The notes under the pieces: model-generated | Databases searched by the model: none | Told to the model about the DNA's origin: nothing | Seen by the model: only the letters and a program-made list of their open reading frames with translations | Origin: Acidimicrobiaceae bacterium | Lineage (GTDB): Bacteria > Actinomycetota > Acidimicrobiia > Acidimicrobiales > Ilumatobacteraceae | DNA length: 64,000 nt | Assembly: GCA_020637235.1 (NCBI GenBank) | Contig: JACJWG010000001.1 | Coordinates: 124,001 to 188,000, forward strand | Direction of reading: 5' to 3' | Program-made: the position numbers and the translations under genes | Shown: piece by piece, positions 52,971 through 60,836 of the stretch | Numbering within the stretch: the stretch's first letter is position 1 | Layout: each line of letters starts with the position of its first letter

Positions 52971-53435
52971 ATGCGTTCGTATCCTCCGAGCGATGCCGAG
53001 CTGGTGGCTCGGGCGCGTGCGCTGCCGGATCACCATCGTCACCGCCTCCGTGAGCTCGTCGCCGATCTCGACGACCTGCGCCGGCGGATGACCCGCCGCA
53101 CGTCGTCGATGCTCACCCCCGGGCCCGCCAACGTCGTGTGGCCCGACTACAGCGACGAGGCGCTCGAGCTGTACCACCTGCTGCACGCCTCGGGTGTCGC
53201 CGTCCGCGTCGACTGGGGCTCGTGGCTCGATCGCCTCGACGACCTCGACCGGGCGCACCAGGCTTCGCACCACGTGTCCGTCGCCGATGCCGTGCGGTAC
53301 GTGTCGGCCGTCCTGCACCGCGACCGAGCCGTCGAGGGCACGTACGGCACGGCGATCGCGAACGGCTCGCTGCTGCGATCCGTCGCCGTGATCGTCGATG
53401 CCCGCGCCACCGACGACCACGCCGGCGGCACCTGA
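52971..53435 (+). CDS. DUF6508-like protein, paralogue 1
   Basis: 154-aa protein. Paralogous to the 54427-55020 product: (L/R)RLVxxLDDxRxR, then SNVVWPxYSxxALxLYHxL (shared, residues about 47-63), VxxDWxxWL, SVADAVRxVxAVxxxDRA, GTxxxAxxxGSLLRS. The C-terminal part resembles DUF6508, a small helical family of unknown function with the order aDWxxW ... RxxRFxxGhxxxxxxxGxLxxxL. ATG 52971. The 236-base gap before it (52735-52970) holds no recognised feature. Confidence 0.62.
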   Translation: MRSYPPSDAELVARARALPDHHRHRLRELVADLDDLRRRMTRRTSSMLTPGPANVVWPDYSDEALELYHLLHASGVAVRVDWGSWLDRLDDLDRAHQASHHVSVADAVRYVSAVLHRDRAVEGTYGTAIANGSLLRSVAVIVDARATDDHAGGT

Positions 53436-53448
53436 ACCGTCGACGTAC

Positions 53449-54369
53449 TCAGCTCGCGCAGGCGAAATTCGCTCGGCGCAGTTGTCGCTCGCCGCTCCAT
53501 CGGTAGGCCACCAGCTGTCCGGTGCGCACCGCGGCGTAGTCGACACACGCCACCGTGGGCGACAACAGCACCGGATCGCCGTCGAACGCGTAATGCCCCA
53601 CGATCAGCGGTCCTCGCGCGTGGGCGGCGCTCGGGTGGTCGAGGGTGATGCCGTCGAGCAGGTCGGCGGGAGCGGGAGATCCCGGATCGTCGGGTACCCG
53701 CCGTTCGATCAAGAGCGGCGGATCGGCCCACCAGGCCAGCCGGGTGCGCCGTCGCCGGTTCGGCGCGACGGTGGGGGCCTGCGTGACGTGGGGGCCCTCG
53801 ACCAACACCCGTGCCGCCGTGGCGACCGGCGAGTGCGGGTCGGCGAGCGCGTGCACCGTGTGATCCGACGCCACGGTCGGCCCGCCGTGTGCGGTCAGCA
53901 CACCGACGTGGTGATCGCTCCAGCACGCGTGCGCGACGCGTAGGCCGCCGAGGTCGAGCCACATCGGCATCCGCCGCAGCCACCCCACCAGGTCGTGACG
54001 ATCCGCGTCGCTGAACTGGTCGTCGCTCAGCACGGTCGGCTGGCCCGCCCGCTCGCCGCTGAACGGCGCCACCGAATCGGGTGCCGACGGCTCGGTCACC
54101 ATCGCTGCGATCAGGTCGAGCTCGTGGTTGCCGAGCACCAGGTGCGCCGACCCGTGGTCCACCATCGCCCGCACGGTGTCGACGGCGAGGCGCTGCTCGG
54201 GTCCACGGTCGATCACGTCGCCGGCGAACACCGCCCGCCGGCCCGACGGATGCCACCAGTGACCACGCGCGGGATGGCGCCGATAGCCCAACTGGTCGAG
54301 CAACCGCCGCAGCAGCCGCCCGCATCCGTGCACGTCGCCGATGACGTCGTATCCCGAGACCTCGTCCAT
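53449..54369 (-). CDS. calcineurin-like metallophosphoesterase (PrpE/ApaH-type)
   Basis: 306-aa phosphoesterase with the family's metal motifs in order: GDVHGCG (11-17), GDVIDRGP, LGNHELD, a later ACWSDHH and VGHYAFDG. Similar proteins are Ser/Thr phosphatases or diadenosine polyphosphate/RNA-cap phosphatases (PrpE/ApaH). Actinobacterial relatives sit near nucleotide-ligase genes, but here it lies between two DUF6508-like paralogues. ATG 54369. Confidence 0.87.
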   Translation of the reverse strand: MDEVSGYDVIGDVHGCGRLLRRLLDQLGYRRHPARGHWWHPSGRRAVFAGDVIDRGPEQRLAVDTVRAMVDHGSAHLVLGNHELDLIAAMVTEPSAPDSVAPFSGERAGQPTVLSDDQFSDADRHDLVGWLRRMPMWLDLGGLRVAHACWSDHHVGVLTAHGGPTVASDHTVHALADPHSPVATAARVLVEGPHVTQAPTVAPNRRRRTRLAWWADPPLLIERRVPDDPGSPAPADLLDGITLDHPSAAHARGPLIVGHYAFDGDPVLLSPTVACVDYAAVRTGQLVAYRWSGERQLRRANFACAS

Positions 54370-54426
54370 CGCCGTTGCCCGACGCTAACGGCCGCACCCC
54401 GTCCCGGTGCTGTGACAGATCGCATC

Positions 54427-55020
54427 ATGAATTCGTCTGCCGTTCACCTGACGCTCGTCTGGTGCTCGGCCGCCGCTCAGCTGGACGCCATGGTGATGGG
54501 TCAGGCTCGCACCGTGGCCGTCCACCGACCGACCTTCGCCCTCGTGTCCGGCGAGCGAGCCGGCGATCCGAGCGACCACGATCTCGAACAGGTGGCGCGA
54601 TCGCTGACGATCCACCACCGCCGTCGCCTGCGTCGCCTGGTCCGAGAGCTCGACGACGTTCGCGACCGCGTGGCCGTCACGGCACGGTCACGATCGTCGT
54701 CCAACGTCGTGTGGCCCGCCTACAGCGAGTCTGCGCTCGACCTCTACCACGTGCTGCGCGTCACCGGCCTGGTGGTGGCCTTCGACTGGGTCACCTGGCT
54801 CGAGCGCAGTGGCTACCGGCGCGACCGTCCACCCTCGTCGCTCTCGGTGGCCGACGCCGTTCGTCACGTCACCGCGGTCGTCCGTGCCGACCGGGCTGCG
54901 GGCACGTTCGCTGCTGCGCTGGTCGACGGCTCGCTCCTGCGTTCGATCGACATCATCCTCGGTGCCGCCGACACCGGTCGCGCCGACGCGCCCGCCATCG
55001 TCGACGCCGCCCTGGCCTGA
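54427..55020 (+). CDS. DUF6508-like protein, paralogue 2
   Basis: 197-aa protein matching paralogue 1 (52971-53435) over its C-terminal 150 residues: HHRRRLRRLVRELDDVRDRV, SNVVWPAYSESALDLYHVL, VVAFDWVTWLE, SVADAVRHVTAVVRADRA and GSLLRSIDIIL. The N-terminal 40 residues are extra, so the true start may be the ATG at 54490 or 54496. Function unknown; 57 bases from the divergent metallophosphoesterase gene. Confidence 0.6.
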   Translation: MNSSAVHLTLVWCSAAAQLDAMVMGQARTVAVHRPTFALVSGERAGDPSDHDLEQVARSLTIHHRRRLRRLVRELDDVRDRVAVTARSRSSSNVVWPAYSESALDLYHVLRVTGLVVAFDWVTWLERSGYRRDRPPSSLSVADAVRHVTAVVRADRAAGTFAAALVDGSLLRSIDIILGAADTGRADAPAIVDAALA

Positions 55021-55081
55021 GTTCTCCGTCGGGCCCGCGCCGCCGGCCGCCCGTGCGTTCGGTGCTGGGTATGGTGACCGC

Positions 55082-55129
55082 ATGCGCACGGCCCTGACCG
55101 CCGCCGGTTCGGCCGAGGTGTCGCGGTGA
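55082..55129 (+). CDS. possible 15-codon leader ORF coupled to the GSIATA gene
   Basis: ATG 55082 opens a 15-residue ORF (MRTALTAAGSAEVSR) whose TGA overlaps the GTG of the repeat protein (GTGA). The arrangement is like the mini-ORFs in front of NERD-like genes 1 and 2, but may be chance in GC-rich DNA. Confidence 0.25.
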   Translation: MRTALTAAGSAEVSR

Positions 55130-55563
55130 CCTGGCGACCGCACCGCCGCGTGACACGTGCGAGCGTGGTGCGCGAGTCGAACGCCGGCTCGATCGCGACC
55201 GCCGGTTCGATCGCCACCGCTGGTTCGATCGCCACCGCTGGTTCGATCGCCACCGCTGGCTCGATCGCCACCGCTGGCTCGATCGCCACCGCTGGCTCGA
55301 TCGCGACGGCTGGTTCGATCGCGACATCGGGGTCGATCGCCACCGCCGGTTCGATCGTCACCGCTGGCAGTGCGATCACGGTGATGAGCGTCGGTGTGAT
55401 CGCCTGCATCGCCACCCGCCTCTGCGTCGCAGTGATGGCCTGCGCCCGCTGTACCCGATGCGTCGGCTGCGTCGGGTGTGTCGACTGCGAGAACTGCATC
55501 GGTTGCGTCGGCTGTGTCGGCCTCCGCAACGCCATCGGCCAGCGGGGCGTGCGGGCCGCCTGA
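55126..55563 (+). CDS. GSIATA-repeat membrane protein with Cys-rich C-terminus
   Basis: 145-aa protein, family not recognised with certainty. Residues 21-80 are about ten tandem copies of a six-residue unit GSIATA (18-base repeats, 55186-55370). A hydrophobic segment (ITVMSVGVIACIATRLCVAV, about 85-104) follows, then CARCTRCVGCVGCVDCENC and more CxxC steps, ending CVGLRNAIGQRGVRAA. The CxxC ladder closing in GLRNAxGxRGV is found in other actinobacterial repeat proteins. GTG start overlaps the TGA of a 15-codon upstream ORF. The opposite strand is also open here; this frame has the more consistent GC3 pattern. Confidence 0.55.
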   Translation: MTWRPHRRVTRASVVRESNAGSIATAGSIATAGSIATAGSIATAGSIATAGSIATAGSIATAGSIATSGSIATAGSIVTAGSAITVMSVGVIACIATRLCVAVMACARCTRCVGCVGCVDCENCIGCVGCVGLRNAIGQRGVRAA

Positions 55564-55580
55564 CCCGGGGACGTGCCTCG

Positions 55581-55731
55581 TGGGTGCCAGGTTCTGGGTG
55601 CCAGCCCGACGCGAACCTCCAGCACACCGCAGCCCGCTGGCACCCGAGACCGATCGTCCGACCTGGGTGCCAGGTTCTGGGTGCCATGCGGTGGCGTGTG
55701 GCCTGGTGATCGTGGAGGGCTGGCACCCAGG
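55581..55731. repeat. TGGGTGCCAG tandem and inverted repeats after the Cys-rich gene
   Basis: TGGGTGCCAGGTTCTGGGTGCCA occurs twice (about 55581 and 55662; given here in part as TGGGTGCCAGGTTCTGGG), each faced by an inverted TGGCACCC (55638 and 55721). Folds into long stems. Related to the repeats at 43.4 and 44.7 kb by the CTGGGTGCCA arm. Confidence 0.65.
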
Positions 55732-55753
55732 AGTCGACACGATCGGCAGCGCG

Positions 55754-56308
55754 TCAGCGGAACTCGCGGGCCGTCTCGGGCCACGAACACGAGCGGCACG
55801 GGTGCACCGAGCCGAAGGTGATGACGGACACGGGCAGGTGCTCGGAGAAGCCGAACACGCCGATCGTGGTGGCCGAGATGACGTCCACCATGTCGTCCCA
55901 GGTGCGGTGCACCAGCGGCAGCGACCAGCTGCCCGGCCCGTCTCGTGGATCGAGCGACTCGTCCGTGGGTGGACGCCATCCGAGCAGGACGAGGAGTTGG
56001 TGGTGGTCGTCGGTGAGGCGGTGCATCCCCTGCAGCGAGGCGTTGCTGCTGGCTTCGACACGGGCGATGCCATGGCCGACCACGGCCTGCAGATACCGCT
56101 GGGTGAAGGGTTCCTGGCTGATCACGATCGCCTGTGTGGGCTGGTCGCCCATGCGCCGCACCATGCGGAGCAGTGCCTTCGACCACATCCGCCATCCACC
56201 GATGTCGGCAGGCGCCACCTCGAACGCTCTCGCATCGTCGGCCTCGAGCCGCAGATGGCGGCACTCGGTGCAGGCCGCGTCGTGGGTCGTCCGGTCGTTG
56301 CGTGCCAT
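55754..56308 (-). CDS. TY-Chap-like (YbjN/Tir-chaperone-like) protein with terminal CxxC pairs
   Basis: 184-aa protein. The central region (LLRMVRRMGDQPTQAIVISQ, then YLQAVVGHGIARVEASSN, LLVLLGWRPPTD, and the C-terminal VFGFSEHLPVSVITFG) resembles actinobacterial TY-Chap proteins, a chaperone-like alpha/beta fold of unknown client. Unusual are the Cys pairs at both ends, CTECRH (residues 13-18) and CRSC near the C-terminus, which could jointly bind zinc. ATG 56308 preferred. The third NERD-like gene lies 111 bases upstream in the same direction. Confidence 0.6.
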   Translation of the reverse strand: MARNDRTTHDAACTECRHLRLEADDARAFEVAPADIGGWRMWSKALLRMVRRMGDQPTQAIVISQEPFTQRYLQAVVGHGIARVEASSNASLQGMHRLTDDHHQLLVLLGWRPPTDESLDPRDGPGSWSLPLVHRTWDDMVDVISATTIGVFGFSEHLPVSVITFGSVHPCRSCSWPETAREFR

Positions 56309-56419
56309 GTGTTCGCCTCGCCCCCATCGTGTCAGCACCGTCCGTGCGGGCGGTGCTGACACAGTGTGCGGGAGGGGTGTGACGCGGCCGATCCGAGCCG
56401 CCCGATCCGTGCCGACCGG

Positions 56420-56929
56420 TCAGGCCGCGGGGCGCAGCAGCGGCTCGCCGGCGTGGGCGGCGATGCGGTCGATCGTCGGCTGGTCCAACTCGGCGGGAAG
56501 GTGCGACAACCAGCGCAACAGCACCCGTTCGTGCACGACGTCGACGTGGTCGGGGCGGTCGATCTGCACCGGTTCGTCGTCGACCACCACCAGCACGGGC
56601 GTGCACACCACTCGCACGCCGCAGCGCGACTCGATCAGTTGGGTGGTCAGCTCGGCCAGCATCTGCGGTGCGCTCATCCGGTGCCGCCGGTCGGGCCACG
56701 GGCTCGGATCGGCGAGCCCGATCGAGCGGCTGCCACGCGGGCGGGGGACCAGCACCACCACGCCGGCCGGGCCGACGAGCACGGGCCGTTCCACACCGTG
56801 CACGTCGACCTCCAGCCAACCCGGGGGGAGCGGTCGGGGGATCGTGTCGCCCTGCCGCTCGTCGGTGAGCGTCGGTCGTCGATCGCGATCCACGTGACGA
56901 TCGTGCCCCGATTCGGAGGGCGCGTACAC
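56420..56929 (-). CDS. NERD-like protein, paralogue 3
   Basis: 169-aa paralogue of the 10997-11437 and 46064-46558 products: LPPGWLEVDVHGVERPVLVG, then PAGVVVLVPRPRG, LAELTTQLIESRCGVRVVC, PVLVVVDDEPV and WLSHLPAELDQPTID, the last shared with paralogue 2. As in the others the NERD-like hairpin lacks the acidic and Lys catalytic residues. GTG 56929 gives a 35-residue charged N-terminal extension; a later GTG is possible. The 17-base element of the other two copies is not present upstream. Confidence 0.62.
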   Translation of the reverse strand: MYAPSESGHDRHVDRDRRPTLTDERQGDTIPRPLPPGWLEVDVHGVERPVLVGPAGVVVLVPRPRGSRSIGLADPSPWPDRRHRMSAPQMLAELTTQLIESRCGVRVVCTPVLVVVDDEPVQIDRPDHVDVVHERVLLRWLSHLPAELDQPTIDRIAAHAGEPLLRPAA

Positions 56930-56987
56930 CGCCCGGCGCCATGGTTCGCGCGAGGTTCACCCGATCATCCACTGGTGTTCAGCCATC

Positions 56988-57995
56988 GTGCTGCAGCGTC
57001 TCGCACCGCTGGGACAGAGTGGCGATGTGCGCGACGAAGCGGTGATCGACCGAGCGATCGGGTGTCTGGTGGGCGCCGCCGTGGGCGACGCCCTCGGTGC
57101 ACCGTTCGAGTTCGGTCCGCCCGGCGCGTACTCGGCCCGCTTCCCCGAACCGGTGGTCGACGGCATCGGCGAGATGGTCGGCGGGGGGCAGCTCCGATGG
57201 GCGCCGGGCCAGTTCACCGACGACACCGAACAGTCGTTGGTGGTGGCGCACTCGCTGCTCGAACGTGGTGGCATCGACAGCGACGATCTGCTGTCGCGGT
57301 TGCGTCGGTGGGGCCGCAGTGCGAACGACGTCGGCTCGCTCACGCGGGCGGTGTTGGACTCGAACCTGCCGGCCGACCGTGCGGCGTTCGAGGTGGCGGC
57401 GAAGCTGGGCCGTCATCGATCGGCCAGCAACGGGTCGCTGATGCGCGCTGCGCCGGGTGCACTGTTCTTCGCCGGGGCCGGACGGGCGGGGACCCAGGTG
57501 GCCGGCTTCCAACTGTCGGCTGTCACCCACGCCGATCCGCGATGCCAGTGGATGGTGGCCGTGCAGCACGAGCTGGTGCGCTGCCTGCTCGGCGGCGACG
57601 AGCTCGAGCCGGCGCTGCGCAGCGCGATCGAGACCGTGCCGCCCGTGGTGCGGGTGGACCTCGACCCCGTGCTCGACTCCACTTGGCATCCTGCCGACGG
57701 CGGTCCGTCGAACAACACGGCGATCGGCGCGTTCGCCCAGTCCGTGTGGGCACTGCGCACCTTCGACAGCTTCGAGCGCGTCGTGACGGCGGTGATCGAT
57801 CTCGGCGGCGACACCGACACCGTCGCCGCGATCGCCGGTGCGAACGCCGGCGCCCGGTTCGGTGCTCACGCGATCCCCGAACGTTGGCGCGCCAAGGTGC
57901 ACGGCTACGTCCCCACCGACGACGGGGGCGAGCAGCTCTACGACGCCGACGTGATCAGCGACCTCGCCGTACAGCTGATCCGATCGTCGCCGTAA
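56988..57995 (+). CDS. ADP-ribosylglycohydrolase family protein
   Basis: 335-aa all-helical ADP-ribosylglycohydrolase. Dimetal-site motifs: GAAVGDALGAPFEFG (about 28-42), QFTDDTEQSLV (Thr-Asp-Asp), SASNGSLMRAAP and the C-terminal LGGDTDTVAAIAGANAGA (Asp-x-Asp-Thr). These Mg-dependent enzymes remove ADP-ribose from proteins or small molecules; in bacteria the type member is DraG. No ADP-ribosyltransferase gene is adjacent. GTG 56988 used; the first 15 residues are not conserved and a GTG at about 57027 is possible. Confidence 0.92.
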   Translation: MLQRLAPLGQSGDVRDEAVIDRAIGCLVGAAVGDALGAPFEFGPPGAYSARFPEPVVDGIGEMVGGGQLRWAPGQFTDDTEQSLVVAHSLLERGGIDSDDLLSRLRRWGRSANDVGSLTRAVLDSNLPADRAAFEVAAKLGRHRSASNGSLMRAAPGALFFAGAGRAGTQVAGFQLSAVTHADPRCQWMVAVQHELVRCLLGGDELEPALRSAIETVPPVVRVDLDPVLDSTWHPADGGPSNNTAIGAFAQSVWALRTFDSFERVVTAVIDLGGDTDTVAAIAGANAGARFGAHAIPERWRAKVHGYVPTDDGGEQLYDADVISDLAVQLIRSSP

Positions 57996-58001
57996 CCCGA
58001 T

Positions 58002-58114
58002 CCGTCCACCCGAGTGTCAGCCGTCCACCCGAGTGTCAGGCGTCCATCCGAGTGTCAGGCGTCCATCCGAGTGCCACCGGTACCCCCGGGGTGTCCGCTG
58101 GCACTCGGATGGAC
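58002..58114. terminator. four 19-base tandem repeats plus inverted copy between convergent genes
   Basis: Units of exactly 19 bases start at 58002, 58021, 58040 and 58059 (core GTCCAYCCGAGTGTCAG), and TGGCACTCGGATGGAC at 58099-58114 is the inverse of the last unit (16-bp stem). It fills the 143-base gap between the converging ADP-ribosylglycohydrolase and 58139-58852 genes, so a two-way terminator is the natural reading. Confidence 0.6.
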
Positions 58115-58138
58115 GGGTCGCGCCGTGACGCGACGCGT

Positions 58139-58852
58139 TCAGCGCAGGCGGTGATAGCCGTCGAGCAGGAAGGCGACACCGGCCGCCACCGGGCCGGCGG
58201 GATCGGCGGCCAGTTCGCTGCGGGTGCGCATCGCGCCGAACGGCGCGTTCCAGAAGTCAGGGTCGCCGGGACGGTCGGCGGTCCACGGGCCCACGTACAG
58301 GTAGGGCTCGTCGCTCGACGCGTCGCCCGGTGAACCGCCGAGGTTGACGCGGCGTTCGGCGGTGGCCTGTGCCTCGATGGCGACGTCGAAGTGCTCGGGC
58401 CACAGGCGTGGCAGCGTCGACGCCGCGCCCGAGTGCAGCGAGGCGAGCACGCCGTCGAGGATCGCCGCCGACTGCGTGTACCAGCCGGCCAGTGCGATCG
58501 CCCCGGTCTCGTCGAGCTCGATCGGTGCGTGCACGTCGCCGAGGGCCGGGGTGTCGTGCCCGACGTCGATCGTCTCCGACAGGTCGACACCGGCGAAGGC
58601 AGCGAGCTGTGCGAGCGAGGCTCCGGCGATGGCGGTGCTCCATGCGCCGGCAGAGCCCTCGACGTCGGACTCGACCAGCAGGTGGGCACCCGACACACGC
58701 ACCCGACGGCCGTCGGGACCCAGCTCGGGTGTGCCGAACCCGCCGGGGGTGACCCGCAGCGAGAACCGTCCCGACGCCTCGATCCGGGCGCGAGCCACGA
58801 TGTGGACGGCGATCCGGTGGAGGTGGTCGCGGGTGGTGCTGGTCGAGGTCAT
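58139..58852 (-). CDS. conserved-looking hypothetical protein
   Basis: 237-aa cytoplasmic protein, not recognised. It opens HLHRIAVHIVARARIEASGRFSL (partial), has a middle GVDLSETIDVGHDTPALGD, and ends with PYLYVGPWTADRPGDPDFWN and AGVAFLLDGYHRLR. The LPRLWPEHFDVAI stretch and the PYLYVGPW motif suggest an enzyme-like fold. Even codon composition supports coding. It is divergent from the PPOX protein gene; no function is proposed. Confidence 0.65.
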   Translation of the reverse strand: MTSTSTTRDHLHRIAVHIVARARIEASGRFSLRVTPGGFGTPELGPDGRRVRVSGAHLLVESDVEGSAGAWSTAIAGASLAQLAAFAGVDLSETIDVGHDTPALGDVHAPIELDETGAIALAGWYTQSAAILDGVLASLHSGAASTLPRLWPEHFDVAIEAQATAERRVNLGGSPGDASSDEPYLYVGPWTADRPGDPDFWNAPFGAMRTRSELAADPAGPVAAGVAFLLDGYHRLR

Positions 58853-58956
58853 GGGAGCCAGCCTTGCAGCTCGCTCGCCGGTCGGTGGTCCGGCCGGTCA
58901 CGTCGTGGCAGAGGTGGCCCGCCACCGCGGTCGTCGCGGGGAGTACGTTCGCGCGG

Positions 58957-59460
58957 ATGCCTCGTGTCGAACGGCCCCGCATGGGCGACTACGGCGTGCC
59001 CGACGAGGTCGACGGCGCGCTGGCGTGGTCGTGGGCGCAGGAGCGCCTGGTGCGCAACAAGAACTACTGGGTGGTCACGGTGTCCGCGGGTGGCCGGCCA
59101 GCAGCGATGCCCGTGTGGGGTGTGTGGCTGCCCGACGACACCTTCTGGTTCTCGTGCTCGCCGACGGCGCGCAAGGTGCGCAACCTCGCCGCGAATCCGC
59201 GGTGCGCCGTCATGATCGACGACACCGTCGAGTGCGTCTCGGTGGAAGGTGTCGCTCGACGCGTCGAACCCGACGACGACGCCGTCGAGCTCGCCGCTGC
59301 TTCGTGGGTCGCCAAGTACTGGGACGATCCGTCGCAACACGAGGAGTCGGCCGCCTTCTTCCGTCGCAACGCGATCTTCCAGGTGACCCCGACCACGGCC
59401 TACGGGATCATCGAGCGCGAGGACGAGTTCGGCCCCTCCGCCACCCGTTGGGCGTTCTGA
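58957..59460 (+). CDS. PPOX-class F420/FMN-dependent protein
   Basis: 167-aa split-barrel flavin/F420 protein: LVRNKNYWVVTVSAGGRPAAMPVWGVWLPDD (partial: KNYWVVTVSAGGRPAAMPVWG), SCSPTARKVRNLAANPRCAV and VECVSVEGVARRV strands. Similar to the 2337-2729 product in fold but longer, with a C-terminal extension typical of the F420 pyridoxamine-oxidase-like branch. Substrate unknown. ATG 58957; the frame upstream to 58864 has no ribosome site. Confidence 0.85.
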   Translation: MPRVERPRMGDYGVPDEVDGALAWSWAQERLVRNKNYWVVTVSAGGRPAAMPVWGVWLPDDTFWFSCSPTARKVRNLAANPRCAVMIDDTVECVSVEGVARRVEPDDDAVELAAASWVAKYWDDPSQHEESAAFFRRNAIFQVTPTTAYGIIEREDEFGPSATRWAF

Positions 59461-59514
59461 CCCGACAGCGCAGGTGACGCGTGCACCGGCGTCCCGGTGC
59501 GGACGCACACGTCG

Positions 59515-59973
59515 TCAGCGGGTCTGGCCGGCGCGGATCATCTCGATCGCCTTCGCGATCCGGTTGGCGCGGGTGTCGGCCTTCTTGGCCTCGGTGATCC
59601 AGCGCACGTACTCCTTGCGGTGCGAGTACGCCATCGCGTCGAACGTCGTCTTCGCATCGGGGTCGGCGGCGAGCGCGGCGGCGAGGTCGTCGGGCACCTC
59701 CACCGTGCGCTCGCCGGTGTCGGCGACCACCTCGATCTCGTAGCTCGAGCCGATCTCCACCCCGGCGGTGGTGCGGGCCGCCTTGGCCAGGCCGATCAGG
59801 TTCTCGCCGCCCATCCGGGCCAGCCGCAACGGCACGGTGGTGCCGTTCACCGTCACAGCCACGGCGAACGCCCGCTTGCCGTCGCCCAGCGCGGCCACCT
59901 GGTCGTCGCTCAACACGAACGCCCCGGCCGGTCCGCGTGGTTCGAGGGTGGCGGTGATCCGCAGCGCAGTCAT
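59515..59973 (-). CDS. YdeI/OmdA-like DUF1905 protein
   Basis: 152-aa protein. N-terminal barrel-like DUF1905 segment (MGGENLIGLAKAARTTAGVEIG then VEVPDDLAAALAADPDAKT) followed by the YdeI/OmpD-associated C-terminal motif FDAMAYSHRKEYVRWITEAK and TRANRIAKAIEMIRAG. Relatives are described as bacteriocin-protection or OmpD-associated proteins; the biochemical role is unknown. ATG 59973. Confidence 0.85.
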   Translation of the reverse strand: MTALRITATLEPRGPAGAFVLSDDQVAALGDGKRAFAVAVTVNGTTVPLRLARMGGENLIGLAKAARTTAGVEIGSSYEIEVVADTGERTVEVPDDLAAALAADPDAKTTFDAMAYSHRKEYVRWITEAKKADTRANRIAKAIEMIRAGQTR

Positions 59974-60013
59974 GGCCGGCGACGGTACCTCGCCGCCCGG
60001 TACGGTCGACGAG

Positions 60014-60394
60014 GTGACCTCGTCGTTGCCGCCGCTCACCTCGCGCGATCGCCGTGCGCTGCGCACGGCGATCACCGACGAACTCGCCCGGGTGGACGAC
60101 CAGATCGTGGCCCTGCGCCGCACCTTCGACGACATCGTCGAGGCCAACGTGAACGCCAACTCCGACGACGAGCACGATCCCGATGGCACCACCGTGGCGT
60201 TCGAGCGGGCGCAGGTGAGCGCGTTGCTGCGTCAGGCCGAGGTCGACCGCGACGACCTGCGCGCCAATCTCGATCGGCTCGACCGCGACGACTTCGGCGT
60301 GTGCGAGGTGTGCACCGGGTTCATCGGTGCGGAGCGGCTGATGGCGTTGCCGACCGCCACCCGCTGCATCACCTGCGCCCAGCGCACCTGGTGA
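60014..60394 (+). CDS. TraR/DksA-type zinc-finger protein
   Basis: 126-aa protein with an N-terminal helical coiled coil (DRRALRTAITDELARVDDQI to RANLDRLDRDDFG) and a C-terminal zinc finger CEVCTGFIGAERLMALPTATRCITC (partial; C-x2-C-x17-C-x2-C). DksA-like proteins enter the RNA polymerase secondary channel; short actinobacterial forms such as this lack experimental assignment. GTG 60014 starts 40 bases from the divergent YdeI-like gene. Codon use normal. Confidence 0.85.
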   Translation: MTSSLPPLTSRDRRALRTAITDELARVDDQIVALRRTFDDIVEANVNANSDDEHDPDGTTVAFERAQVSALLRQAEVDRDDLRANLDRLDRDDFGVCEVCTGFIGAERLMALPTATRCITCAQRTW

Positions 60395-60452
60395 CGTTGC
60401 CGAGGTGCTCGTGCGTCGTCACCGACGACGCGAAGGCGCCGGGGCCCGTGCG

Positions 60453-60836
60453 TCACCAGTGGGCGAAGGCCGTGTTCGCGAGGATCCGTTCGTCCTTGGT
60501 GAGCAGATCGGTGGCTGCGACGATGGCGTCGGCGACGATCATCCGGTCGAACGGATCCCTCGTCCACGACAGTGAGGCAGCGGCGTGGACGACGGCGGAC
60601 ATCGTCGCGTCGGACAGCCGGAGCCCGATGCGGTCGGCGAGGTCGCCGACGATCTCGGCGCCGCTCACCGTGAGCCGACCGATCTCGTGGAGGTAGGTGA
60701 GCTCGAGCTGCACCATCGGTGAGATGACGAGGTCGTGTGTCTCGATCGCCGTAACGGCAGTGTCGCTCAGCCGTTCGACGTCGCCGGCGTACAGCCAGAC
60801 GACGGCATGGGTGTCGAGCCGGATCACGCCTGCCAT
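60453..60836 (-). CDS. vapC: VapC-type PIN-domain toxin
   Basis: 127-aa PIN-domain ribonuclease. Acidic metal ligands: Asp8 in RLDTHAVVW, Glu45 in QLELTYL, and the RDPFDRMIVADAIV segment with two Asp. It should cleave RNA (tRNA or rRNA loops in relatives) when not bound by its antitoxin. It overlaps the antitoxin gene by 13 bases, the usual toxin-antitoxin order with antitoxin first. Confidence 0.92.
   Translation of the reverse strand: MAGVIRLDTHAVVWLYAGDVERLSDTAVTAIETHDLVISPMVQLELTYLHEIGRLTVSGAEIVGDLADRIGLRLSDATMSAVVHAAASLSWTRDPFDRMIVADAIVAATDLLTKDERILANTAFAHW

Noticed and set aside
55186..55370. 18-base tandem repeats as a CRISPR array
   Set aside because: Contiguous repeats with no spacers that keep frame as GSIATA within an open coding frame.
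55757..55788. fifth GCGGAACTC promoter
   Set aside because: The -35-like box is present but 14 bases further there is GCCACGAAC, not GCATCGGTC, and it lies within the end of the TY-Chap-like gene on the wrong side of any start.
54864..56972. minus-strand frame with AVAIEP repeats
   Set aside because: It is the antisense reading of the GSIATA array and also covers the TY-Chap-like and NERD-like genes; the plus-strand frame has a Cys-ladder tail and steadier GC3.
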